From contig NZ_CP012502.1 in the NCBI RefSeq assembly GCF_001721685.1, forward strand, positions 2,356,001-2,420,000: DNA of 64,000 nucleotides, in the 5' to 3' direction. The translations under genes were made by a program, and so were the position numbers. Positions 18,719 to 27,303 of this stretch are shown piece by piece. A model generated the notes under the pieces. It saw only the letters and a program-made list of their open reading frames with translations. It searched no databases and had not been told where the DNA came from. The stretch is from Salisediminibacterium beveridgei. GTDB lineage: Bacteria > Bacillota > Bacilli > Bacillales > Salisediminibacteriaceae. The stretch's first letter is position 1; each line of letters starts with the position of its first letter.

Positions 18719-19258
18719 CTATCGTTTCTTTTGGTTGACGACTATATTCGGATTCGTCACATCAAGCTCAGGGAAATAGCGGATGGATGAGTTCGTACCG
18801 TATTTGGCACGGAGTTCATCGATATCCCCGTATTCAATGGCGCGCATCGTACACGCGGACACACACACCGGATCCTCTCCCTCATCGATCAGGTCTTTAC
18901 AGAAATCACATTTGGCCACTTTGCCTTCGTCTTCCAGATAGACCGGTCCGTCATAAGGACATGACCAGAGGCACATCTTACAACCGACACATTTTTCGTG
19001 GTCATAGTCGACGATGCCGTCTTCTCTTTTATGCATCGCCCCTGTCGGACAGTTCTCCACACACTTCGGTGAATCGCAGTGATTACAGCTGATGGTGACG
19101 TGGTCCACATACGGATTCGGATAACTGCCACCTTCGAACGTATGAACCGTTCTGAACAATTCATCTGTTTTCAGATCGTTTTTATCTTTACAGACGATCT
19201 GACAGCCTTTACAGCCGATACAATTTTCCAGATTATAATAAAATCCTAGCTGTCCCAT
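18719..19258 (-). CDS. dmsB: DMSO reductase-type iron-sulfur subunit DmsB
   Basis: A 179-residue ferredoxin-like subunit with four cysteine clusters: CIGCKGCQIVC (13-23), CNHCDSPKCVENC (about 58-70), CVGCKMCLWSC (about 90-100) and CDFCKDLIDEG onwards with CVSAC. This is the standard four-[4Fe-4S] wire between the molybdenum subunit and the quinol-oxidising anchor. The start follows GAAGGAGGG. It is translationally spaced in a clean A-B-C operon. Confidence 0.92.
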   Translation of the reverse strand: MGQLGFYYNLENCIGCKGCQIVCKDKNDLKTDELFRTVHTFEGGSYPNPYVDHVTISCNHCDSPKCVENCPTGAMHKREDGIVDYDHEKCVGCKMCLWSCPYDGPVYLEDEGKVAKCDFCKDLIDEGEDPVCVSACTMRAIEYGDIDELRAKYGTNSSIRYFPELDVTNPNIVVNQKKR

Positions 19259-19284
19259 GTTTCGTTCCCTCCTTCTTCACCGAA

Positions 19285-21858
19285 TTATACGGTTCTCGGT
19301 TCCCAGTATTTGTCCTCTTTCAACGGTGTCCCTTCCCATTTCTCAAAATCACCAATGACAGAGTTCCAGCCGGAGATGGCCTGTCCTGTCGGAATGGATC
19401 CTGTCAGAATGTTGTCGGATCCGGCGCGGTCTATGCCCGTTTCAGGGTCAATTTCAACCCATGCTCCGTGCATCAGACCAACGACTCCTGGCATCAGTCG
19501 TTCGGTGACGTGGGCAATCCGTAAGGTTTCGCCGTGCTTGGAGGTAATCTTGACCGTGTCGCCGTCTTTCACGCCACGTTCCTTCGCGTCAGCTGCAGCC
19601 ACATACACTTCGTTCGGCCATGCTTCCCGGAGCCACGGATTGTTATCGAAGATCGTGTGCGCCCGGCGCAAGTAGTGAGGATTGATCACCTGAAGCGGGT
19701 AGTCACCCTTCTCCCGATTTTCAAAATTGTCGTACGTGTCTTCATAGCCTTCAATCGCCGGATTGTACGTCGGGATCGGATCGATTTCCGTGAAGCCGAT
19801 GCTCTTCACATATTCCTGCAGGGCTTCGGAGTAGATTTCGAGTTTTCCGGTGGCTGTTTCCAGCGGGTTCGCCTCCGGATCTTCCCGGAACGCTTCCTGG
19901 GCAATGTAACCGTAGTTGTCCCCAGGCTTTCGCTCGACCTGATAGACCCCTTTTTCCTCGAGCTCGGCGATGGTGATGCGGCCCTGTTGCGGTTCGCCTT
20001 CCACGCCCCATTCACTGATGTCTTCTTGTGTAATGGTCACGAGGGGTTCGTAGTCCGTTCCGGCTTCGTTGATGACCGTCGCGCCGGCGATCTGATTAAA
20101 GAGCTGCTGCCGCGCCGGGATGTCGCCGTAGACTTCTTCTGCGGTGAACCCTAGTTTCTCCCCGATCATCGTCGTGATTTCTGCATCATCTTTCGCTTCA
20201 TACATCGGCTCGATCACGCGACGGTAATAGAAGAGCGCGTCGCGGTTCCCGACGTTGAAGCCGCCTTCTCGTTCCCAGTGGGTCGTGGCCGGTAAAACGA
20301 TGTCCGAGTATTTGGCATTGGTGGTGATGAAGTGGCCGTTTGTGACGACGAACTCCACATTCTTATGCACGTCGATGCCGTAGGACTGGCCGTCACGGGT
20401 CTGAAGCGTGGCCCCCATGCCGTGGTAAATCATTTGAATATTGATGTCACGCTTATCATTGTATCCGGCGGTGTATTCACCGTTTTGAATCGCTTTCCAC
20501 ATCTCTGCGTGGACGATGCTTTCACCGACTTCGTTCTCCGCACCTCCGGGTACGCCGCTTCCGCCACCCATCACGAGACGGTGTCCGCCGTTACCGGTAC
20601 CGAAGTGACAGCTTACCCCCGTCATGCGTCCCGGTTTTGCCATATGGCCCGTCATCGCACCGAAGGTCATGAACATCTGTGGCCACGAATCGGAATTCTT
20701 AATCCGTGCCGGTGCCCAGCCCGTTAAAAGGGCGACGCGGTTCGTACTGCCGATTTCCCGTGCGATCCGTTTAATGACGGTTTCGTCCACACCAGAAATG
20801 GCACTGGCCCATGCAGCGTCTTTCGGTTCCCCGTCGTGGGTGCCCAGCACATAGTCCTTGAAGTTCTGCTTTTCATCGGCGCCTTCCGGCATCATGTCCT
20901 GGTCAAAACCGACGGAACACTTCTTCAGGAAGTCCCAGTCAATCAAAGGATTATCATCCGGATCATCTTCGGTGATGATCGTATGCGCCATGCCGAGCAT
21001 CAATGCGTGGTCGGTTCCTACGTGAACCGGTACCCATTCATCGCCCAACAGTTCTGCAGATTCCGAGTACATCGGATCGATGACGATGAAGCGAGCGCCT
21101 GCTTTTTTAGCCTGAAGGAAATTGTACGTCGGAGATCCCGGTGAACTCCAGGCCGGATTCAGTCCCCAGAGCACGATGAGCTGTGAATTCCTGAGATCCA
21201 TCCGGTCATTGATGCTGTGCTCAAAGTAGCCTTCCTGCAGTCCGAAATAGGATGGACCCCAGCGCCATGAACCCCAGGACGTCGTGCCCCATGTGCCCAC
21301 GTGGCCGCCGACGAGGTTCAATGCCCGGCTGATGTCACCGCCAGTGACGAGAATGGAGCGGTTATCATACTTGCCTTTGATCCGTTCAATTTCTGAAGCA
21401 ACGATATCTGTCGCCTCATCCCAACTGATGCGCTCCCACTCATCTTCACCGCGAAGGGCCTTATCACCGCCACCTGGCTCCCAGTGCTTTCGTTTCATCG
21501 GATACTTGAGACGGTCCACGCCGTATACTTGCTGACGCTGGGAGCGTCCTCGTACACAGGCGCGCTGCTGCGGATTATCCGCACTGTCTTCTCGTGTGTC
21601 GTCCGTTTTCACCCGCTGCACCACACCGTCGACGACATGCGCCTTTAAGAGACAGCGTCCACCGCAGTTATGCCAGCACGCTGCCGGGATCCATTCACCT
21701 TCTTTGTCCCGAAGTTCTTCAGCCTGAACGGCGGAGAGCTTCTGCAACCCTTTTGATGTGACTGGCACCATGGCACCAGCGGTTACTGCCGCCCCGGTGC
21801 CGAGAAATGCCCGCCGGCTGATTTTGAAATCCTTCACCTTACTGAATAGTTCAAACAT
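19285..21858 (-). CDS. dmsA: Tat-exported molybdopterin oxidoreductase, DmsA-like catalytic subunit
   Basis: An 857-residue catalytic subunit of the DMSO reductase family. A twin-arginine signal (KISRRAFLG, Arg15-Arg16, then a hydrophobic stretch) directs folded export, so the enzyme acts outside the membrane. The FeS motif is CWHNCGGRC with a distal CVRGRS. The likely molybdenum ligand region is TSWGSWRWG near residue 205, which suggests a serine ligand as in DmsA. Two molybdopterin-guanine dinucleotide domains and the C-terminal MGD-binding domain (INPHYLRRAHT) are intact. Substrate could be DMSO, TMAO or another oxo-anion; sequence by eye does not decide. Confidence 0.9.
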   Translation of the reverse strand: MFELFSKVKDFKISRRAFLGTGAAVTAGAMVPVTSKGLQKLSAVQAEELRDKEGEWIPAACWHNCGGRCLLKAHVVDGVVQRVKTDDTREDSADNPQQRACVRGRSQRQQVYGVDRLKYPMKRKHWEPGGGDKALRGEDEWERISWDEATDIVASEIERIKGKYDNRSILVTGGDISRALNLVGGHVGTWGTTSWGSWRWGPSYFGLQEGYFEHSINDRMDLRNSQLIVLWGLNPAWSSPGSPTYNFLQAKKAGARFIVIDPMYSESAELLGDEWVPVHVGTDHALMLGMAHTIITEDDPDDNPLIDWDFLKKCSVGFDQDMMPEGADEKQNFKDYVLGTHDGEPKDAAWASAISGVDETVIKRIAREIGSTNRVALLTGWAPARIKNSDSWPQMFMTFGAMTGHMAKPGRMTGVSCHFGTGNGGHRLVMGGGSGVPGGAENEVGESIVHAEMWKAIQNGEYTAGYNDKRDINIQMIYHGMGATLQTRDGQSYGIDVHKNVEFVVTNGHFITTNAKYSDIVLPATTHWEREGGFNVGNRDALFYYRRVIEPMYEAKDDAEITTMIGEKLGFTAEEVYGDIPARQQLFNQIAGATVINEAGTDYEPLVTITQEDISEWGVEGEPQQGRITIAELEEKGVYQVERKPGDNYGYIAQEAFREDPEANPLETATGKLEIYSEALQEYVKSIGFTEIDPIPTYNPAIEGYEDTYDNFENREKGDYPLQVINPHYLRRAHTIFDNNPWLREAWPNEVYVAAADAKERGVKDGDTVKITSKHGETLRIAHVTERLMPGVVGLMHGAWVEIDPETGIDRAGSDNILTGSIPTGQAISGWNSVIGDFEKWEGTPLKEDKYWEPRTV

Positions 21859-21876
21859 CTTACCGTCACCTCCACA

Positions 21877-22584
21877 TTATTCTGATTGTTGAAATGCCTG
21901 ATACAAATTGTCCTGCAGTTTCCGGTCGAGGGTTAACCATCCTTCCAACAGGTCGGCGCACCCTTCATAAAACAGCGTATCTGAAGCTTCCCGGATATCT
22001 TTTGTGAACGGTGCGATCCAGGAATGCAGGTGCTGTTCGAGGAAAATGATCTGATCTTGCAAGATGGTTTTTGCCTGAGCTGGATTGTCCTTGAATGATT
22101 TTGTGAAATCTTTCACTAAATCACTCATAAAATCAAGCTCAAAACCGATGTGGTCCTCAGCTTCCTGTCCCGTCCTTGCCACTTGATGGCCGTACTTCGC
22201 ATATGCTTTACGAACCTGTACAGTCTCTTCTTGAAACAGCATGCGGCCGTCATGGCGGTACGCCGATGCCCAAGGTGGTGCGGGTAATTCAAACGGTCCG
22301 ATAAACATCCGGGTATAGTCCCAGTGAATCGCTTCGAATGAATCCATCGGTTCCTTCTCCCATTCCGTTATGGCGAGACGGATCTTTTGAATCCCGCTGT
22401 TCATCAACTTCTCTTCCTCCACGAGAGGAAACTGCTCTCCTTTTATTAATTGCTGAATAAATTCAAACTGCTCTTCTGTCGGTTCGGCTATGAACAACTG
22501 TGTCAACCATTCATAGTAGAACTGCCTGACTTCCTGAACATCTTCAATCATCTCTTCGTTGACGGATGGATGAAGCGTAACCAA
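21877..22584 (-). CDS. TorD/DmsD-family molybdoenzyme maturation chaperone
   Basis: A 235-residue all-alpha chaperone with the family region DYTRMFIGPFELPAPPWASAY near residues 90-110. It binds the Tat signal of DmsA and holds it until cofactor insertion. It is the first gene of the dms operon. The annotated start is a TTG eight bases after GAAAGGGG; an ATG eleven codons later is possible. Upstream (22585-22722) lies the operon promoter region with no distinct motif that I could assign. Confidence 0.85.
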   Translation of the reverse strand: MVTLHPSVNEEMIEDVQEVRQFYYEWLTQLFIAEPTEEQFEFIQQLIKGEQFPLVEEEKLMNSGIQKIRLAITEWEKEPMDSFEAIHWDYTRMFIGPFELPAPPWASAYRHDGRMLFQEETVQVRKAYAKYGHQVARTGQEAEDHIGFELDFMSDLVKDFTKSFKDNPAQAKTILQDQIIFLEQHLHSWIAPFTKDIREASDTLFYEGCADLLEGWLTLDRKLQDNLYQAFQQSE

Positions 22585-22722
22585 TTCATCAACCCCTTTC
22601 TCTAAGTGCTTAAGTCAAGTGTATACGACTGCGTTTCGAATTGATTCAGACGAAAGTGAAAATCTGCAAATAGAATTTTGTACAGGATGACAAGGAACCT
22701 GTGACGAATTGGTGACCATAAA

Positions 22723-22820
22723 GAAAACTAAGGCTTATCGCCAAGGTTAAATGGCGAAAGCCTTAGTTGCACTTATACTATATTCCTTTACCAAAGTTAA
22801 ACTTTCCTAAAGTACAAAAA
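22723..22820 (-). repeat. Intergenic hairpin repeat, copy A
   Basis: One of four copies (others at 26780, 53022 and 56082) of a roughly 95-bp element. Read on the minus strand it begins TTTTTGTACTTTAGGAAAG, continues through GTGCAACTAAGGC and ends in a stem of GGCTTTCGCCA against TGGCGATAAGCC. Here it starts in the T-tract of the terminator following the ferredoxin gene. No reading frame is present. Confidence 0.85.
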
Positions 22821-22844
22821 GACCCTTTCCGGAACGGAAAAGGC
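22815..22844 (-). terminator. Terminator after the DmsB-like FeS subunit
   Basis: On the minus strand CCTTTTCCG and CGGAAAGGG pair around TTC and are followed by TCTTTTTG. It overlaps the beginning of intergenic repeat copy A. Confidence 0.8.
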
Positions 22845-22845
22845 A

Positions 22846-23403
22846 TCATTCGTCTGACAGGAAATAGCGAATTTTGGGTTTCGGCAACGTCACTCTCGTA
22901 GAAGGGTCCGTATAGGTCCGGGTAATTCCCGCTTCCGCAAGGGTCTGCCAATCCGCTGATGAACCAAGAGGTGCTCTTTCCATGTCCCCAAAGAGCAATG
23001 CCCCGGACGTGCAGGCTTCCACGCAGGCAGGCTCCTGGCCGTTTTCCCGGCGATCTGTGCAAAGCTCACACTTCTTCGCTTTCAACCCGCTGATCGTCGT
23101 CTCGATCCGGATCATCTGAAACGGACAGACGGCTTCACACTTTCCGCATCCGTCGCAGAGACTGTCATCAATGACAACGGCACCGTCGCGTCTTTTGGAG
23201 AAAGCGTGTTTCAAGCAGACACGCATGCATTCCGGCGAACTGCAATGATGGCAGCTAAACGACAGATAAAAACTGTCTAAATCATTTCGTACAGCACGAA
23301 AAGCCTTTGAGGTGCGGCTGCGATTTTCGTTTGTACAGGCAGACACGCAGGCAAAGCAACCCACACAGCGGTCGGTTTTCAGATAGAAGGCCAGTTGTTT
23401 CAT
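22846..23403 (-). CDS. DmsB-like 4Fe-4S ferredoxin subunit
   Basis: A 185-residue protein with the cysteine clusters CVGCFACVSAC (15-25), CHHCSSPECMRVC (about 52-64), CDGCGKCEAVC (about 82-92) and CELCTDRRENGQEPACVEAC, giving room for four [4Fe-4S] centres. It overlaps the molybdoenzyme gene upstream by 4 bp (ATGA), so the two proteins are made together. No anchor subunit follows and neither protein has a Tat signal. The pair is therefore probably a soluble or peripheral cytoplasmic enzyme, and its electron partner is unknown. Confidence 0.88.
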   Translation of the reverse strand: MKQLAFYLKTDRCVGCFACVSACTNENRSRTSKAFRAVRNDLDSFYLSFSCHHCSSPECMRVCLKHAFSKRRDGAVVIDDSLCDGCGKCEAVCPFQMIRIETTISGLKAKKCELCTDRRENGQEPACVEACTSGALLFGDMERAPLGSSADWQTLAEAGITRTYTDPSTRVTLPKPKIRYFLSDE

Positions 23404-25418
23404 AAAAGTCTCCTCCCTGCTTTTATCATGCTTGCCCGGTTATCATAAAAGGATGTTGAATTCATCTTCTTCATCTCCGTGGAGTGACGTTCTTTCATCA
23501 GCTGATTCACCGGATCCTCCCCGCCCTGGCGCATGATCAGAATGCCGTCTGCGATCGTTTTGTCCCGTTTCACATGTCTTCTGACCTCCCCGGCATCGTT
23601 GAATATCAGCACCGGATCACCGTCTTGGAGTCCCTCTTTTTCAGCAACCCTTTCTGACATCGCCACTTCGTTCCGGTGCAGGTGATCCGGCATGATCATC
23701 CCCGTCTCAAACTGGGAATGGATGTGCAGGAGCGATTGCGCCGTGATGACTTGAAAGTCATAGGGTTCATTGCCTGTTCGGTGCTGAAAAAAACCGTTCA
23801 GAAAACTGCAGTTTTTTTCGTTGTGATGCCGAAAGGACCGTTTTTCCTTAACCTTTTCTGATTTCAGCTGCAACGGGCTGAAGCGAAGGGCCATCGCGTC
23901 TTTTAACTCCGGTTGCAGGTCGCTCAAAACGGCTGCCACTTGCTTAATCCAGCTCAATTCTGTCAGATCTTCCGGAAATGCGCTGATCCCCGGTCGTCGT
24001 TCGTTCATTGCTTCTGATACGCCTCGGGCGATGCTCAGGTCACTTCGGCTCTCATGATAGGGTGTGATCGCGGGTTCGTTCAAAGAAAGCCAGCTGTTCC
24101 AGTAACTGACGTGAAGATCATACTGCTCAAAGTGACTCGTCACCGGTAAAATCAGATCTGCATACATCGCCGTTTTCGTCATCGTCAATTCACTGACAAC
24201 GAGAAACGGAACGGAATCAAGCAGTTCCTTCCAGGCTTCCACCGATTCGTCTTGACTGAGCGGGTTGCGGTTAAAAATCCACAAGAGATCGAGCGGTTCC
24301 TCCTGAAACTGAAGGCAGGTTTCAGCGAAACGATTGTACGACAATCCCCGTGATCCCGGACTCTTCCCCGGTGTCAGTTCATGATCGACCCTGTCGTGAA
24401 ACGTGAAAAATCCAGGATGAATGTAAAACACGGGCCGCTTTTGAAGGGTAGCATTTTCTGTCAGTATCGCCAGGGCATCCACCATTCTCACACTCTTGTC
24501 ACCAAAGGCGTAGCGCTGCATCCCGAAGCCGATCCAGGTGGCGACCGTCCCCGGATTCTGATAGGCCGTTACCAATGCCAGCAGCGCCTCTTCGCCAATG
24601 CCCGTCTCGCTTAACAGCTGATTGACGTCTGCCTGGTTAAGATCCCGTTGGAATACGTCAAAGCCTTCGATCGTTTCCGGTTCGATGAGGGCGTTTTGTT
24701 CACTGAGGTGCTTGATCAGTAAAGCGGCAAGGGCTGCGTCAGATCCGGGCTTTATCTGGATATAGATATCCGCCACTTTCGCCGTAGGGGTAAATACCGG
24801 ATCGATGACAATCAACACGGCACCTTGATCCCTGGCTGTATGAATGAACTTCATCTGATGGATATTTGTCACGGCAGGGTTCGCGCCCCAGATGACAATA
24901 CAGTCTGCGTCTGCCATCGTTACCGGTTCATGATAAGGAATGCCGCCCCGTTGCCGTTCAAGGGCCAGTTTCCCGGTTCCAAGACATGGATTGCCAACAG
25001 AATACGTGTGGTCACCGAGGTACGAGAAAAAGCCCTGCATGGCGTGCTGCAAGAAGCCGAGGTTCCCAGAGAAGGTATTGTATCCGACAGAGCGAAACGT
25101 ACCGCGTCGATCAAAACTTTCGATCAGCTTGTCGGCGACTGTCGAACAGGCTTCTTCCCAGGAAATACGTTCCCATTTCTCCTCGCCCCGTTCACCTTTA
25201 CGTCGCAATGGATACTTCAGACGGTTCTCCGCATACACAAACTCCGGATACTGATACCCTTTCGCACAGAGTTTGCCTCTTGAAAATCCGTGCTTCGGAT
25301 CTCCTGTGACCTTAATGAGACGGTCATTTTTGACATGAGCAATCATGCTGCAGGACGAATAACAGTTTCGTGGACATGTCGTACGCGTAAACCGCTCGCG
25401 ATGATTCGTCTGACCCAT
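23400..25418 (-). CDS. Cytoplasmic molybdopterin oxidoreductase (YoaE/YyaE-like)
   Basis: A 672-residue member of the DMSO reductase superfamily without a Tat signal. The FeS motif is CPRNCYSSC (residues 15-23) with a distal CAKG. MGD-binding regions (IVIWGANPAVTNIHQ near 150, LWIFNRNPLSQ near 370) and a C-terminal molydopterin-binding domain (about 560-660) are present. The length and lack of an export signal resemble B. subtilis YoaE/YyaE, whose substrates are not established. It begins one base after the PucR-type regulator stop. A paralogue of the same type (63004 onwards) sits beside another PucR gene. Confidence 0.88.
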   Translation of the reverse strand: MGQTNHRERFTRTTCPRNCYSSCSMIAHVKNDRLIKVTGDPKHGFSRGKLCAKGYQYPEFVYAENRLKYPLRRKGERGEEKWERISWEEACSTVADKLIESFDRRGTFRSVGYNTFSGNLGFLQHAMQGFFSYLGDHTYSVGNPCLGTGKLALERQRGGIPYHEPVTMADADCIVIWGANPAVTNIHQMKFIHTARDQGAVLIVIDPVFTPTAKVADIYIQIKPGSDAALAALLIKHLSEQNALIEPETIEGFDVFQRDLNQADVNQLLSETGIGEEALLALVTAYQNPGTVATWIGFGMQRYAFGDKSVRMVDALAILTENATLQKRPVFYIHPGFFTFHDRVDHELTPGKSPGSRGLSYNRFAETCLQFQEEPLDLLWIFNRNPLSQDESVEAWKELLDSVPFLVVSELTMTKTAMYADLILPVTSHFEQYDLHVSYWNSWLSLNEPAITPYHESRSDLSIARGVSEAMNERRPGISAFPEDLTELSWIKQVAAVLSDLQPELKDAMALRFSPLQLKSEKVKEKRSFRHHNEKNCSFLNGFFQHRTGNEPYDFQVITAQSLLHIHSQFETGMIMPDHLHRNEVAMSERVAEKEGLQDGDPVLIFNDAGEVRRHVKRDKTIADGILIMRQGGEDPVNQLMKERHSTEMKKMNSTSFYDNRASMIKAGRRLL

Positions 25419-25419
25419 G

Positions 25420-26676
25420 TTACCGCCTCCTCTCAGAGAGATCCACCCGGTTCAAAGACTCGATATGAAACGCTACGACAAAGTTCATGACAACCGATAA
25501 GTCGCTGAGGTCAATCTGCAACAGTTCTTCAATCTTCCTGAGCCGGTACCGGATCGTATTGCGGTGCACGAACATCGACTGGGCGGTCTGTGAGACGTCC
25601 ATGTTGTTGGACACATACGCTTTTAAAGCGAGCGAGAGTTCTGCCTCGGTCTTACGGTCATGTTCATTCAAGACATCCATTGTATCGTGGTAAAATTCAG
25701 CCAGCTCCGTCGGATCGTGGGAATAGAGGATCTTCAGTAAGCCGATGTCCTGAAAAAAAGATACGTTCTCGCCGGTTTCATGGATGCCGATATCCCGCGC
25801 CATTTTCGCTTCCTGATAGGAACGGAAGTAATCAACGCCCCGCTGACACGGGCGTCCGACCCCCGTAAACAGGACTCGGTCATGCAGGAATTCCCTGGCG
25901 GAGTCGAGGAGCGTATTTATCAGTGTACGGATTTCCTTTTCCCGCTTGCCGCTTCCCTCCGTTTCCTTCACCGGCATAAAGACGATGAGTTCGTCACGCT
26001 TATGCAAAATCATGCCCTTGTTGAGGCGTCTCACGAGATCCGTTTCCCATTGGCGCAAAAGCCGTTCGAGCAGTCCTTCATCCCCAAGATGAGGGTCGTA
26101 TGCCTGCAATTGAAAAGACAGAATGGTGTGGGGTACGGATAAATCCCACTCCCAGGTCTTCGCCGCTGAGCGTACGGTGTTCTCATCTTTCACATTGCCA
26201 TATAACAAATCAAACAAAAACGCATTTTTCCAACGGCGTCCCTGCTGCAGGAGTTCCTGATTCTTCTTTTGCTCCACTTTCACCGCCATGGCGAGGTCCG
26301 GCAAAATGGCGTTCACCATGTTCAGGTTCACCTCAGCCATTTGCACCCGGTCAAGGTAGAGGTAGCCGCAGACTTCGTCACCTGCAGTCAGATCAAACCG
26401 CTCCGCTTCCCATTGAAACTGCATGCGGCGATCGAGAACGATCGATGGTGAACCGTCGAGGACGTCGATTAATTCTGTGTTCCGGTTGGACGCATACCCG
26501 CCTTTTACTGCAAGCGGTGTGAAAATGTCATCCGTCATCACCGCGCGAACGTCGAACCAACGGCAAAAAGCCTCCAGTAATCCTGCAACTCCTTTTCCGG
26601 AGGCAAGGATTTCCAGGAGTTCCTGTCGGTATTGACTCGTTTCTGACGCTGTCGTTTCATTGATATGATTCATCAC
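25420..26676 (-). CDS. PucR/CdaR-family transcriptional regulator
   Basis: A 418-residue regulator with an N-terminal sensory region (about 1-140), a GGDEF-like middle (about 150-300) and a C-terminal HTH_30 (DVSQTAQSMFVHRNTIRYRL, about 365-384) typical of PucR, CdaR and PrpR-type activators. It is co-transcribed with the molybdoenzyme it precedes, with a one-base gap, suggesting it controls that operon in response to the enzyme's substrate. The same arrangement of families recurs at 61779-64000 in a different order. Confidence 0.88.
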   Translation of the reverse strand: MMNHINETTASETSQYRQELLEILASGKGVAGLLEAFCRWFDVRAVMTDDIFTPLAVKGGYASNRNTELIDVLDGSPSIVLDRRMQFQWEAERFDLTAGDEVCGYLYLDRVQMAEVNLNMVNAILPDLAMAVKVEQKKNQELLQQGRRWKNAFLFDLLYGNVKDENTVRSAAKTWEWDLSVPHTILSFQLQAYDPHLGDEGLLERLLRQWETDLVRRLNKGMILHKRDELIVFMPVKETEGSGKREKEIRTLINTLLDSAREFLHDRVLFTGVGRPCQRGVDYFRSYQEAKMARDIGIHETGENVSFFQDIGLLKILYSHDPTELAEFYHDTMDVLNEHDRKTEAELSLALKAYVSNNMDVSQTAQSMFVHRNTIRYRLRKIEELLQIDLSDLSVVMNFVVAFHIESLNRVDLSERRR

Positions 26677-26779
26677 ACATCACCTGATTTCACTTCATTA
26701 ACCCAATTATCGCAGATTTCCTGACATGAAATCCCGCTTGATTCGCACAAATTGATGACAATGTTCGACAAAATATTTC

Positions 26780-26860
26780 GAAAACTAGGCTTGTCGCCAA
26801 GCTTTACTGGCGAAAGCCTTCGTTGCGTTTACACTTCAATCCTTTAGCGAACGTACACAG
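26780..26860 (-). repeat. Intergenic hairpin repeat, copy B
   Basis: A diverged copy of the element at 22723. The stem half-sites GGCTTTCGCCA-like and TGGCGACAAGCC are conserved, while the GTACTTTAGG end has drifted. It lies between the DUF1667 terminator and the PucR promoter, in the same orientation as copy A, so A and B bracket the PucR-molybdoenzyme operon. Confidence 0.8.
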
Positions 26861-26874
26861 TCCTATGAAGTGTC

Positions 26875-26914
26875 ATAGAAACGTGACCCTCCGCATCAGG
26901 AAGGGTCACGCTTA
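26875..26914 (-). terminator. Terminator after the DUF1667 gene
   Basis: On the minus strand GCGTGACCCTTCC and GGAGGGTCACG pair around TGATGC and are followed by TTTCT. It ends the three-gene flavoprotein operon. Confidence 0.75.
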
Positions 26915-26928
26915 TGGAGCATTCCTTA

Positions 26929-27303
26929 TCAAATGCGTTCCATCGATCGTGTCGTCACCACCGGAATGCCTGATCCAGAGACATGATCCACGACGATTTC
27001 CCCGCAGGCCACCGGAGCCACGAGTTCGATCTCATTGAGTTCAGCCATGCAGTTCATGATGTCCCCTTTTGGAATGGGTTCGAGGGTTTTGACCGGAATC
27101 CGGCATAAATGACTGCCTTTGATTTTCACCGTTGTCGTCACCATTCGCAGCGGGTTAGTCAGCTCATCGATGGCGTATTTCTCGCCGCGTTTGCAGGTGT
27201 TTCCATTCACTTCATAGGACGTCTGATCGCCTTTTTTTGTCACCGTCACTTCCAGACGGCACCCGATCGGACACGTGATACAGGTTAATTCATGCACTGT
27301 CAT
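26929..27303 (-). CDS. DUF1667 family protein
   Basis: A 124-residue protein. It opens LTCITCPIGCRLEV, a Cys-x2-Cys-x3-Cys pattern, and has further cysteines at TCKRG and CGEI, suggesting FeS or metal binding. DUF1667 genes are almost always the third member of an operon with a GlpA-like dehydrogenase and an NAD(P)/FAD oxidoreductase, as here. Its ATG overlaps the preceding stop (ATGA). It is probably a small electron-transfer or assembly component of that complex. Confidence 0.88.
   Translation of the reverse strand: MTVHELTCITCPIGCRLEVTVTKKGDQTSYEVNGNTCKRGEKYAIDELTNPLRMVTTTVKIKGSHLCRIPVKTLEPIPKGDIMNCMAELNEIELVAPVACGEIVVDHVSGSGIPVVTTRSMERI

Noticed and set aside
19285..21858. Identification as a respiratory selenate, selenite or arsenate reductase
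   Set aside because: The operon lacks the rhodanese or cytochrome partners of those systems and matches dmsABC-torD in order; substrate is left open.
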